This document shows, piece after piece, positions 1 through 8,000 of a stretch of 12,996 nucleotides of DNA. Made by a program: the position numbers and the translations under genes. Under the pieces are notes generated by a model. The model was not told the origin of the DNA and did no database searches. It saw nothing but the letters and a program-made list of their open reading frames with translations. The stretch is from Burkholderiales bacterium. Lineage in GTDB: Bacteria; Pseudomonadota; Gammaproteobacteria; Burkholderiales; SG8-39. Positions within the stretch are counted from its first letter, which is position 1; the number at the start of each line of letters is the position of its first letter. The DNA lies in assembly GCA_029266935.1 (NCBI GenBank), contig JAQSVY010000053.1, positions 1-12,996 on the forward strand, read 5' to 3'.

Positions 1-69
1 ATGACGGTGACGGTGCGCGTGGACACCGGTCGTGAACGGAGCCTGGCGGCTACGCTGCGCCTGCGCTGA
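1..69 (+). CDS. C-terminal tail of an unidentified gene (partial)
   Basis: Frame 1 is open from the first base of the window and ends at a TGA at 67-69, giving 22 residues that finish in ...LAATLRLR. The ATG at position 1 is probably internal, with the real gene beginning left of the window. The stop lies only 7 bp from the stop of the convergent VOC gene, which is typical spacing for two real genes meeting tail to tail. The piece is too short to assign to a family. It could also be a chance open frame in GC-rich DNA. Confidence 0.35.
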   Translation: MTVTVRVDTGRERSLAATLRLR

Positions 70-76
70 GACGGCC

Positions 77-550
77 TCAGGCCTTGCGGTCGAGGCTCAG
101 CGAGGAGGCCGCGCCCTTGCCCTCCCAGCTCTTCTCGTCGATCACCTCGCCCAGGAAGTTTAGCTCGATGGTCACGTCGTCGGGGTCCTTGAGGAAGATC
201 TGGAAGAGCTTCGCGTCCGGGAAGCTGCGGAAGTGCATCTCCACTTGGTTCTTCTGGATGCGCTTGCGCACCTCCTCGGGGTCCTTGGCGAGGAAGGCGA
301 TGTGGTCGACCGACCCCGACCCCGTCGTCCCCTTCGGGTGCTTCTTCAGCAGGAACTGGTCGCGGATCTTGTTCGGGTCCTGCGATGCGAGGTGCACGCA
401 GATGGCGTCGCCCGTTTTCAGCCAATAGCCGGGGAAGCCGAAGTCGGGCCGCTCGGCGAGCTCCAGGCCGAGCACCTTCTCGTAGAACTTGCGCGTCTTC
501 TCCAGGTCCTTCGCGACGAGCAGGTAGTGGTTGAGTTGCGTGACGGGCAT
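77..550 (-). CDS. VOC superfamily (glyoxalase / epimerase / dioxygenase fold) protein
   Basis: The 157-residue protein has the paired beta-alpha-beta-beta-beta pattern of the vicinal oxygen chelate superfamily. The first module opens with LNHYLLVAKDLEKTRKFYEK and the second with VDHIAFLAKDPEEV, ending in FLKDPDDVTIELNF. Likely metal ligands are H8, H53, H83 and E129, spaced much as in glyoxalase I and methylmalonyl-CoA epimerase. It is cytoplasmic, with no signal peptide. The ATG at 548-550 is chosen because GAGGAGA lies just upstream at good spacing; a frame open to 739 would overlap the IclR gene and its extra residues look nothing like a VOC domain. The gene follows the IclR gene by 31 bp on the same strand, so the two are probably cotranscribed. 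The reaction cannot be read from sequence. Because the neighbouring divergent operon encodes a mutase, an epimerase role is an attractive inference, but fosfomycin-resistance-like or ring-cleavage-like activity remains possible. Confidence 0.85.
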   Translation of the reverse strand: MPVTQLNHYLLVAKDLEKTRKFYEKVLGLELAERPDFGFPGYWLKTGDAICVHLASQDPNKIRDQFLLKKHPKGTTGSGSVDHIAFLAKDPEEVRKRIQKNQVEMHFRSFPDAKLFQIFLKDPDDVTIELNFLGEVIDEKSWEGKGAASSLSLDRKA

Positions 551-581
551 GGTTTCTCCTCGGCAGCTCTGCAAATCTAGC

Positions 582-1313
582 TTACTCGACTGCCCGGATG
601 CAATGGCGGAGCTTCGCAGCCATCTTCTGCTCGCCGGGCTCCATGCGGTGCAGCGGCCCGGCGATCGCCACACCAAAGGTCGCGCCGGCGCGCCGGATGG
701 GCGCCGCGATCGCCATGACGTCGGACACGTTCTCGCCACGCGTCACGTAGTATCCGCGTCGGTGGGCCGCGCCGAGATCAGCGCGCAGGCGGCGCGCCGA
801 GGTGATGGTCTGCCCAGTGACGCGCTGCAGCCGGTGTGTCTTCAACCAGGCAAGGCGCTCCTCTTCGGCCATGGCGTCGAGCATCACCTTGCCGATCGCG
901 CTTGAATGCAGCGGCTTGCGGTCTCCCGCGTGCGCGGTATAGCGGATCGCCTGGGGGCTTTCAACGACCAGCAGGTAGATGACGGCGTCGCCCTGCCGCG
1001 TGCCAAGAAGGGTGGTCTCCCCGGTCTCGTCGCGCAGCGCCAACAGCACCGGCGCGAGGTGTGCCACGACCGGGTCTGCGGCGTCGATTGCCGTGCCGAG
1101 CTCGAGGAGCTTGCGCGTCGGATACGCCTCGCGCGCAGAGGCGAAGTACAGGTAGCCGCGGCGCTCGAGCGCCTTGACCACGCCGTGGCAGGTGGAAACC
1201 GGGATGCCCGTCTGCCGCGCGAGATCGGAGAGCGAGAGTTGTTTGCCCGCGCGGCGGAAGGTCTCGAGCACGTCGAGGCCACGCAGCGAAGTCCGGCCGG
1301 CATCTGCGCCCAT
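582..1313 (-). CDS. IclR-family transcriptional regulator
   Basis: This 243-residue protein has the usual IclR length and layout. An N-terminal winged helix-turn-helix covers about residues 8-60 (RGLDVLETF, then LSLSDLARQTGIPVSTCHGVVKALERRGYL). The C-terminal IclR effector domain follows, with the characteristic HSSAIGKVMLDAM segment near residue 140 and GVAIAGPLHRM near the end. The start ATG at 1311-1313 has GGAG upstream. IclR proteins bind a small organic ligand and control catabolic genes that are often adjacent and divergent. Here the divergent neighbour is the mutase/CoA-transferase operon, so this is its likely regulator and may also regulate itself and the VOC gene behind it. The ligand is unknown; by inference it would be the acid or acyl-CoA handled by the mutase operon. 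Whether it acts as activator or repressor cannot be told. Confidence 0.93.
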   Translation of the reverse strand: MGADAGRTSLRGLDVLETFRRAGKQLSLSDLARQTGIPVSTCHGVVKALERRGYLYFASAREAYPTRKLLELGTAIDAADPVVAHLAPVLLALRDETGETTLLGTRQGDAVIYLLVVESPQAIRYTAHAGDRKPLHSSAIGKVMLDAMAEEERLAWLKTHRLQRVTGQTITSARRLRADLGAAHRRGYYVTRGENVSDVMAIAAPIRRAGATFGVAIAGPLHRMEPGEQKMAAKLRHCIRAVE

Positions 1314-1400
1314 GGTCTTGTCTCCACTATGTCGAAAGAGTCTTCCACATTAAGAAGGCAAAGCGGCACCCGGTCAAGGCGGGCGCGGCCTCGGACACCC

Positions 1401-1429
1401 TTGGCTATTGCCCTTAGTTTCGGGATATT
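1401..1429 (+). promoter_or_regulatory. candidate sigma70-type promoter for the mutase operon
   Basis: TTGGCT at 1401-1406 and GATATT at 1424-1429 each match four of six bases of the sigma70 hexamers and are separated by exactly 17 bp. They lie in the most AT-rich part of the 207 bp gap between the IclR gene and the mutase gene, and would give a leader of about 85 nt. This is a pattern match only. No cobalamin riboswitch was recognised in the leader. Confidence 0.35.
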
Positions 1430-1443
1430 GAAATAACATTCCC
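1422..1443. promoter_or_regulatory. candidate IclR-type operator overlapping the -10 region
   Basis: An imperfect dyad starts with GGGA at 1422-1425 and ends with TCCC at 1440-1443. Its core, TTGAAATAACATTCC at 1428-1442, resembles the E. coli IclR-type consensus TGGAAATNATTTCCA at roughly ten of the fourteen specified positions. It lies in the intergenic region between the divergent IclR gene and the mutase operon and overlaps the putative -10 element. The symmetry is weak, so this is a suggestion based on position and partial motif match. Confidence 0.3.
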
Positions 1444-1520
1444 TATTCAGAAGACCGGGGCGGCAAGCCGCGCGAACGCGCTTGACCCGCGCGCACCGGC
1501 CGTGTGAGCCTGACCCTCAT

Positions 1521-3106
<1,586 letters not shown>

Positions 3107-3110
<4 letters not shown>

Positions 3111-3520
3111 GCGCCACCGCGCAACCCGGCCTCAGGGGCAAGCGCATCCTCCTCGCCAAGCCCGGCCTCGACGGCCACGACGTGGGCGCGAAGGTGATCG
3201 CGCTTGCGCTTCGCGACGCCGGTGCCGACGTCATCTATACCGGGCTGCGCAAGAGCCCGGCGTACATCGCACAGGCCGCCGTGGACGAGGACGTCGACGC
3301 GCTCGGCCTGTCGATCCTGTCCGGCAGCCACGTGGAGCTGGTGGCGCAAACGTTCGACGAGCTGGCCGCGCGCGGCGCGGGGGACATGGCGGTGTTCGTC
3401 GGCGGCACCATCCCGGCGGCCGACCGCGAGGCCTTGGAGGCGCTCGGGGTGAAGGGCGTCTTCAACAGCGACATGCGCCTCGCCGACGTCGTGGCGCAGG
3501 TGGCGCGGGCGCTCGCATGA
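3107..3520 (+). CDS. adenosylcobalamin-dependent acyl-CoA mutase, small (B12-binding) subunit
   Basis: This 137-residue protein is a stand-alone cobalamin-binding Rossmann-like domain. The signature D-x-H-x-x-G is present as D22, H24, G27 within KPGLDGHDVGAKV; H24 would be the lower axial ligand to cobalt. The further elements SIL (69-71) and GG (99-100) of the B12 pocket are also present. Length matches small subunits of split mutases such as HcmB, IcmB and archaeal-type MCM. It pairs with the upstream catalytic subunit to form the holoenzyme in the cytoplasm. The start ATG at 3107 shares ATGA with the stop of the large subunit, and AAGGAG lies 11 bp upstream. The common DGHDRG form is DGHDVG here, with Arg replaced by Val. 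An earlier in-frame start at 3077 would overlap the large subunit by a further 30 bp and is less likely. Confidence 0.93.
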
Positions 3521-4641
3521 ACAGGCCGCTCGAGGGCGTGCGCGTCATCGAGGTCGGCCACATGCTGATGGGCCCGTACTGCGGGCTGCTGCTCGCCGAC
3601 CTCGGCGCGGAGGTGATCAAGATCGAGCCGCCCGGCGGCGACATCGCGCGCTCCATCAGCCCGCACTGGATCGGTCCGCACAATGCCTACTTCGCCAGCC
3701 TCAACCGGAACAAGAAAAGCGTCGTCCTCGACCTCGCGGCCGCGCGGGGCGGCGAGGCCCTCGGGGAACTCGTGCGCGACGCCCGGGCGCTTGTCACCAA
3801 CCTGCGCCCCTCGGCGATCCGCAAGCTCGGCCTGACGTACGAGCGTCTCAGGCGCTTCAACCCGAAGTTGGTGTGCGTGGCCCTGACCGGCTACGGGCTC
3901 GACAGCCCGCATGCCGAGAACCCGGCCTACGACTACGTGATACAGGCGCTCACCGGCATCATGGCGCTGACCGGCGATCCGGGCAGCCCGCCGACCAAAA
4001 CCGGCTATTCGGCGGTCGACAACTCGGCCGGCATCATGGGCGCCGTGGGCCTGCTGGCGAAGCTGGTGCAGGGCGAAGGCGGCCAGGTCGACATCGCCAT
4101 GTACGACGTCATGCTCTCGCAGCTCAACTACCTGGCCGGTGCCTGGCTCAACGCCGGAGAGGCCGCAGCCCGGCAGCCGCTGTCGGCGCATCCTTACATC
4201 GTTCCGGCGCAGATCTTCCGCGCGCGCGACGGCTGGCTCGCGCTGTTCATCACCCACGACGACTTCTGGCGCGTCTTTGCGCAGGAAGCAGGGTGCCCGG
4301 AATGGATCTCGGACGAGCGCTTCGCCACCATGGCGGCGCGGTGCAAGAACCGCGCTAAGGTGGTGGAAGCCGTATCTGCAATCCTCTCGGGAGACACAGC
4401 GGCGCGCTGGGTTGCACGCCTTGCGCCGCTCGGGGTCGTCGTTTCCGGCGTCGAGACGCTGGAGCAGGCTCTGGATAGCGCGCAGGCCCGCGCGCGCGGC
4501 ATGGTGGCCGAGATCGCCACGCCTTCGGGACCGATCCGCGTAGTCGGCAATCCCATCAAGTGCGCGGGCGTCGAGGAGCGCTTCGAGCCGCCGCCGGCGC
4601 TCGGCGCCGATCAGGGGCGGCTCGCGAAGGCCGCGGCGTGA
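3517..4641 (+). CDS. family III (CaiB/BaiF/Frc) CoA-transferase
   Basis: The 374-residue protein carries the family III CoA-transferase hallmarks: an N-terminal Rossmann entry LEGVRVIEVGHMLMGPYCG, LLLADLGAEVIKIEPPGGD (25-42), NLNRNKKS-type segment as SLNRNKKSVVLDL (61-73), and NPAYDYVIQALTGIMALTG, in which D139 is the expected catalytic aspartate that forms the acyl-anhydride intermediate. Such enzymes move CoA from a donor such as succinyl-CoA to a free carboxylic acid. The ATG at 3517 overlaps the mutase small-subunit stop by 4 bp, and the gene ends in a GTGA overlap with meaB, so it sits between the mutase and its chaperone. This strongly suggests it loads the mutase substrate or unloads its product. 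Donor and acceptor cannot be read from sequence. Mesaconyl-CoA C1-C4 transferase is another member of the family, but nothing specific supports that role here. Confidence 0.92.
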   Translation: MNRPLEGVRVIEVGHMLMGPYCGLLLADLGAEVIKIEPPGGDIARSISPHWIGPHNAYFASLNRNKKSVVLDLAAARGGEALGELVRDARALVTNLRPSAIRKLGLTYERLRRFNPKLVCVALTGYGLDSPHAENPAYDYVIQALTGIMALTGDPGSPPTKTGYSAVDNSAGIMGAVGLLAKLVQGEGGQVDIAMYDVMLSQLNYLAGAWLNAGEAAARQPLSAHPYIVPAQIFRARDGWLALFITHDDFWRVFAQEAGCPEWISDERFATMAARCKNRAKVVEAVSAILSGDTAARWVARLAPLGVVVSGVETLEQALDSAQARARGMVAEIATPSGPIRVVGNPIKCAGVEERFEPPPALGADQGRLAKAAA

Positions 4642-5501
4642 ACGACGTGTCGGCGCGAGGCCTGGATCGTCGCGCACTCGGCGTGGCGATCAGCCGCGCG
4701 GCGGCATCGAGCGTGGCGGAGGCGCTGACAGCGCCCAATACGGCGCCTGGCGCCGCGCCGGTCATCGGCGTCACCGGCGCGCCCGGCGCCGGCAAGAGCA
4801 CACTCATCGGCCGGCTCGTCGCCCGCCGCGTGCGCGACGACCGCACGATGGCGGTGCTTGCCATCGACCCCTCCAGCCCGCGCAGCGGCGGCTCGCTGCT
4901 CGGCGACCGTATTCGCATGGAGGCGATCAGCGGCGATCCGCGCGTCTACATCCGCTCGCTGCCCAGCGCTGGCGCGCACGACGGCCTGACCGACAACATC
5001 GCCGAGGTGCTTGGCGTCCTCGACGCGTTCGGCTTCGGCGAGGTACTGATCGAGACCGTCGGCGTCGGCCAGGCCGAATACGGCGTGCGCGCGCTCGCCG
5101 CGGCCGAGGTGCTGGTCCTCATGCCGGGCGCAGGCGACTACGTTCAGGCGATGAAGGCCGGCATCATCGAGACTGCCGACATCTTCGTCGTCAACAAGGC
5201 CGAGCTGCCCGGCGCCGAGCGGCTCGAGGCCGAGCTGCTCGCGGTGCTGGAGCGGCGCGAGGTCAAGGCGCCGGTGATCCGCGTGAGCGCGGTGAGCGAC
5301 GAGGGCGTCGCCGCCCTGAGCGAGGCGATCGACGCGTTCCTGCAAGAAAGCAGGGAAAGAGAAACCCAGGCCGCGCGGCAGCGCTTTCGCCTGCAGTCCC
5401 TTGTGCAGCGCCGCTTGCGAGAAGTCCTCGACCAGGTTGCCTGCGAGCAGTGGCGCCTGCCGCTTGCCGATCTCTACTGCAGTGTGCTGAAGAGGCTTTA
5501 A
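4638..5501 (+). CDS. meaB: MeaB/ArgK-type G3E GTPase, mutase chaperone
   Basis: The 287-residue protein is a P-loop GTPase of the MeaB/ArgK (MMAA) family, which gates cofactor delivery to and protects B12-dependent mutases. The Walker A motif GAPGAGKS is at 47-54. DPSSPRSGGSLLGDRIRM (78-94) and ETVGVGQ (139-145) are the switch and Walker B signatures that define the family. The guanine-specificity motif is NKAE at 186-189 rather than the usual NKxD. The protein is shorter than many homologues (about 310-330 residues), mainly because the N-terminal helical region before the P-loop is brief. The GTG start at 4638 is chosen because it overlaps the CoA-transferase stop as GTGA and has GAAGG upstream; a longer frame from 4560 would sit inside the preceding gene. 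Position in the operon points to service of this particular mutase rather than a housekeeping MCM. The TAA stop overlaps that of the convergent monooxygenase gene. Confidence 0.93.
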   Translation: MNDVSARGLDRRALGVAISRAAASSVAEALTAPNTAPGAAPVIGVTGAPGAGKSTLIGRLVARRVRDDRTMAVLAIDPSSPRSGGSLLGDRIRMEAISGDPRVYIRSLPSAGAHDGLTDNIAEVLGVLDAFGFGEVLIETVGVGQAEYGVRALAAAEVLVLMPGAGDYVQAMKAGIIETADIFVVNKAELPGAERLEAELLAVLERREVKAPVIRVSAVSDEGVAALSEAIDAFLQESRERETQAARQRFRLQSLVQRRLREVLDQVACEQWRLPLADLYCSVLKRL

Positions 5502-6685
5502 AGGGTGGGGTTCGCGTACCTTCCGCCCATCGCGGTCGTGCCATACGCCGCGCCGGCGATGTCGAAATTGAACGAGAAGTGCTGGCCGATCGCCTGCGTG
5601 TCGCGCAGGAAGCGCTGCAGCGGGTCGCGGGTGTAGATGGCGTTCGCTCCGTAGAACGACCACAGCGTCTCAACCGCCTCGCGCGACTGCGCTACGGCGA
5701 ACGCGTTCTGCGCCCGGAAGCGGAGCTTGGTTTCGAGATCCGGCACTTTGCCTTCGTCGGCAAAGGTCTGAAACTGAACTGCCGACTCGCGCATGAGGTG
5801 TCGCGCCGAGTCGACGAGGCAGCGCGCCCTGGCGAGCTTCACCTGCACCGCCTGGAAATCTGCGACTTTCGCGCCGGTATAGGTCCCGACCCGCTTCGCG
5901 AAGCTTTGCGCCACATGCTGATAGGCGCCTTCGGCTGCTCCCAGCGCGGACGCAGAAAGCGGATGGCCAGCGGCCGCAACGATGGGCACTTTGTACAAGG
6001 GACCCTGATTCAGGGATGCGCCGGGATGCTCCGAGCCCCCGCGGCAGCGCGCCAGGGCGAGAGCGCGGCGCTCGGGGACGAAGACTTCCTTCGCCTCGAT
6101 GTCCTTGCTGCCGGTGCCGACCATGCCCATCGCGTACCAGGTGTCGATGATCGTGTAGTCGCCCTTCGGCACGAGGCACAGGCGCCAGTCCACGGCCTTT
6201 TCGTCGTCGTAGATGGTGACCGCGAGCATGTTCCAGCCGGAGTTGTCGACGCCAGACGAGAAGGGCCAGCGGCCCGAGACGACGTAGCCCTCCTTGGTCT
6301 TCCTGCCGCGGCCGGCGGCCAGGGCGATGGAGGACGCGATCAGCGCGTCGGGGTTCGCGTCCCACACCTCGTGCTGGGTCTCGGGCTCGTAGTAGGCGAG
6401 GATCCAGTGGTGGCAGCCGAGGTTGCCGACGTTCCACGCGGTCGACGGACAGCCGCGCGCCAGCTCCGAGACGATGTCGACGATCGCCTGGAAAGGCAGC
6501 TCCATGCCGCCGAAGCGCTTCGGCTGGTGGAAGCGGAATAGCCCCGCCTCGTGCAGCAGCTTTTCGTTCTCCGGCAGCAGCACGCGGGCGTCCTCGCACT
6601 TCTGCGCGCGGCTGGCAAGCACCGGCACGCATTCGCGTGCGCGGCGCATCGCTTCGTCGTACCCGAGCGTCGAGAAGTCCGCCAT
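5498..6685 (-). CDS. flavin-dependent monooxygenase, oxygenase component (HsaA/HpaH-like, acyl-CoA dehydrogenase fold)
   Basis: The 395-residue protein has the acyl-CoA-dehydrogenase fold in the form used by group D two-component flavin monooxygenases. Matching blocks to HsaA, which hydroxylates a phenolic steroid intermediate, are GLFRFHQPKRFGG (48-60), CPSTAWNVGNLG, WPFSSGVDNSGW, DTWYAMGMVGTGSKDIEAKEVFVP and the helical C-terminal bundle ending near QHFSFNFDIAGAAYG. Length is almost the same as HsaA (394). Such enzymes use reduced flavin and O2 to hydroxylate aromatic or heterocyclic rings and need a separate flavin reductase, which is not in this window. True acyl-CoA dehydrogenase activity cannot be excluded, but the sequence blocks fit the monooxygenase branch better. 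The start ATG is at 6683-6685, without a clear ribosome-binding site. It is convergent with meaB (overlapping stops) and divergent from the TPR gene, so it is probably a single-gene unit. The substrate is unknown. Confidence 0.85.
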   Translation of the reverse strand: MADFSTLGYDEAMRRARECVPVLASRAQKCEDARVLLPENEKLLHEAGLFRFHQPKRFGGMELPFQAIVDIVSELARGCPSTAWNVGNLGCHHWILAYYEPETQHEVWDANPDALIASSIALAAGRGRKTKEGYVVSGRWPFSSGVDNSGWNMLAVTIYDDEKAVDWRLCLVPKGDYTIIDTWYAMGMVGTGSKDIEAKEVFVPERRALALARCRGGSEHPGASLNQGPLYKVPIVAAAGHPLSASALGAAEGAYQHVAQSFAKRVGTYTGAKVADFQAVQVKLARARCLVDSARHLMRESAVQFQTFADEGKVPDLETKLRFRAQNAFAVAQSREAVETLWSFYGANAIYTRDPLQRFLRDTQAIGQHFSFNFDIAGAAYGTTAMGGRYANPTL

Positions 6686-6691
6686 CGCGCC

Positions 6692-6697
6692 ATTCTA
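6692..6697 (-). promoter_or_regulatory. candidate -10 element for the monooxygenase gene
   Basis: The minus strand reads TAGAAT here, five of six bases of the sigma70 -10 consensus, and its upstream edge is about 12 bp from the ATG at 6685. Transcription would then begin at or next to the start codon, giving a leaderless or nearly leaderless mRNA. That agrees with the lack of a Shine-Dalgarno sequence. No good -35 hexamer is visible at 16-18 bp spacing. Confidence 0.3.
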
Positions 6698-6713
6698 AGG
6701 TTAGGATTCCCTC

Positions 6714-7976
6714 ATGCAGGACATCCACGGCCTGCCGCTGAGCACGACGGGCGTTGCCGCCGAGACGTTCAACCGCGCCCTGCGCGCCTACGTCGGCTAC
6801 CGTGCCGACCTCGCCCAGCACGCCAAGGCCGCGCTCGAGGCGGATCCCGAGTTCGCCATGGCGCATTGCCTCGTCGGCTACCTGATGATGCTCACCTACA
6901 ACCGCGGCCACGCCGGGCTCGCGGCAAACGCGTACAGGGACGCCGCCGCGCTCGCCGTGCGCGCGACGGCGCGCGAGCAGGGGCACGTGCGGGCCCTCGG
7001 CCGCTGGGTCGCCGGCGACCTCGACGCCGCTTTGCGCGAATGGGAGCAGCTGCTCGCCGGCTGGCCGGCCGACGTGCTGGCGATGCGGCTCGCCCACTTC
7101 AACTATTTCTGGCTGGGGCGGGTCGCGGAGATGCGCGCCTCTCTCGATCGCATCGCGCCGCACTGGAGCGAGCCGATGGCGGCCTATCCCACGCTGCTTT
7201 CCTGCCAGTCGTTCGCCCTCGAGGAGTGCGGCGAGTACGCTGCCGCCGAGCGCGCCGGACGCCTCGCCGTCGAGCTCGACCCGGCGGACGTCTGGGGCAC
7301 GCACGCCGTGGCGCACGTCCTCGAGATGCAGGGCCGGCGCGACGAGGGCATCGCCTGGCTGCAGGGGCTAGAGCGACACTGGGCCGACAAGAGCGGCATC
7401 GTCCACCACCTGTGGTGGCACCAGGCGATGTTTCACCTGGAGCGGCGCGAATTCGAAGCGGTGCTCGACCTCTACGACCGGCGCTTCCGCAACCTCGCTT
7501 CACCGCTGGTGGTCGCGATGCCCGATCTCTACATCGACGTGCAGAACGCCGCCTCGATGCTCTTCCGCCTCGAGCGGCAGGGCGTGGACGTCGGGGGACG
7601 CTGGGGCGAGCTCGCCGACAAGGCGCAGGCGCGCGTCGGCGACTGTCTCTCCGCGTTCACCCTGCCGCACTGGATGATGGCGCTCGCGGCGAGCGGGCGC
7701 GAGGCGGCCGCGGCGGCGATGCTGGCGGCGATGAAGGACAACCCCCTGCCGAGGATCCGCGAAGTGGCGCTTCCGGTCTGCGAGGCGGTGATGGCGCACC
7801 GGCGGGGCGAGCACGAGCTGGCGGTGTCGCGGATGCTCCCGGTGCTGGAGGTGCTGGAGCGGCTGCGCGAGCTGGGCGGCAGCCATGCGCAGCGCGACGT
7901 GCTCGAGCAGCTCTTCTTCGATGCGTGCCTGAAGGCCGGGCGGCACGCTGACGCGCGGCGCCTCCTCCACGCGTGA
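6714..7976 (+). CDS. TTC38/StaR-like tetratricopeptide repeat protein
   Basis: This 420-residue, largely alpha-helical protein consists of degenerate TPR-like helix pairs throughout. Diagnostic blocks for the conserved TTC38/StaR-like family are WGTHAVAHVLEMQGR (194-208) and HHLWWHQAMFHLERREFEAVLDLYD (231-255), together with helix pairs such as ALRAYVGYRADLAQHAKAALEADPEFAMA near the N-terminus. The length fits the family. Members occur in bacteria, plants and animals, including StaR beside a glycopeptide antibiotic cluster, but have no established biochemical role; protein-protein scaffolding is the default guess. There is no signal peptide or membrane segment. The ATG at 6714 has AGGA seven bases upstream. 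It is divergent from the monooxygenase gene by 28 bp and convergent with the hydantoinase B-like gene (24 bp between stops). Confidence 0.85.
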   Translation: MQDIHGLPLSTTGVAAETFNRALRAYVGYRADLAQHAKAALEADPEFAMAHCLVGYLMMLTYNRGHAGLAANAYRDAAALAVRATAREQGHVRALGRWVAGDLDAALREWEQLLAGWPADVLAMRLAHFNYFWLGRVAEMRASLDRIAPHWSEPMAAYPTLLSCQSFALEECGEYAAAERAGRLAVELDPADVWGTHAVAHVLEMQGRRDEGIAWLQGLERHWADKSGIVHHLWWHQAMFHLERREFEAVLDLYDRRFRNLASPLVVAMPDLYIDVQNAASMLFRLERQGVDVGGRWGELADKAQARVGDCLSAFTLPHWMMALAASGREAAAAAMLAAMKDNPLPRIREVALPVCEAVMAHRRGEHELAVSRMLPVLEVLERLRELGGSHAQRDVLEQLFFDACLKAGRHADARRLLHA

Positions 7977-7982
7977 AAGAGG

Positions 7983-7998
7983 AAAATTGCTCTGACCC
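7983..7998. repeat. candidate dispersed motif AAAATTGCTCTGACCC between convergent genes
   Basis: The short AT-richer gap between the TPR gene and the hydantoinase B-like gene contains this 16-mer (reverse GGGTCAGAGCAATTTT). From memory, words of this type (GGGTCAGAGC followed by a T-run) recur between genes in many proteobacterial genomes, often near REP-associated tyrosine transposases. Only one copy is present in this window, so its repeat nature cannot be shown here. Confidence 0.35.
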
Positions 7999-8000
7999 TT

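Noticed and set aside
73..83. GGCCTCAGGCC hairpin at the end of the VOC gene as a terminator
   Set aside because: The stem is only 5 bp with a one-base loop, there is no T-run, and it overlaps the stop codon.
551..739. Longer N-terminus for the VOC protein (frame open to 739)
   Set aside because: The added residues overlap the IclR gene and are not VOC-like; the ATG at 550 has a good Shine-Dalgarno.
1482..1520. TTG start adding 13 residues to the mutase large subunit
   Set aside because: The rare start has no ribosome site and the ATG at 1521 leaves the expected short N-terminus before SGIEVP; it cannot be fully excluded.
1314..1520. Possible cobalamin riboswitch upstream of the B12-dependent mutase
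   Set aside because: No B12-box-like core (GCCACTG) or suitable multi-stem structure was recognised, and control by the divergent IclR gene is simpler.
3235..5663. Long minus-strand open frames opposite the CoA-transferase and meaB genes
   Set aside because: They are antisense shadows with no recognisable domains; the plus-strand genes have clear catalytic motifs and coupled overlaps.
7657..8000. C-terminal extension of the hydantoinase B central frame into the TPR gene
   Set aside because: After the frame break at about 8180 the residues become Arg/Pro/Ala-rich nonsense antisense to the TPR gene, while the alternative frame gives a zinc ribbon and a stop at 8001-8003.
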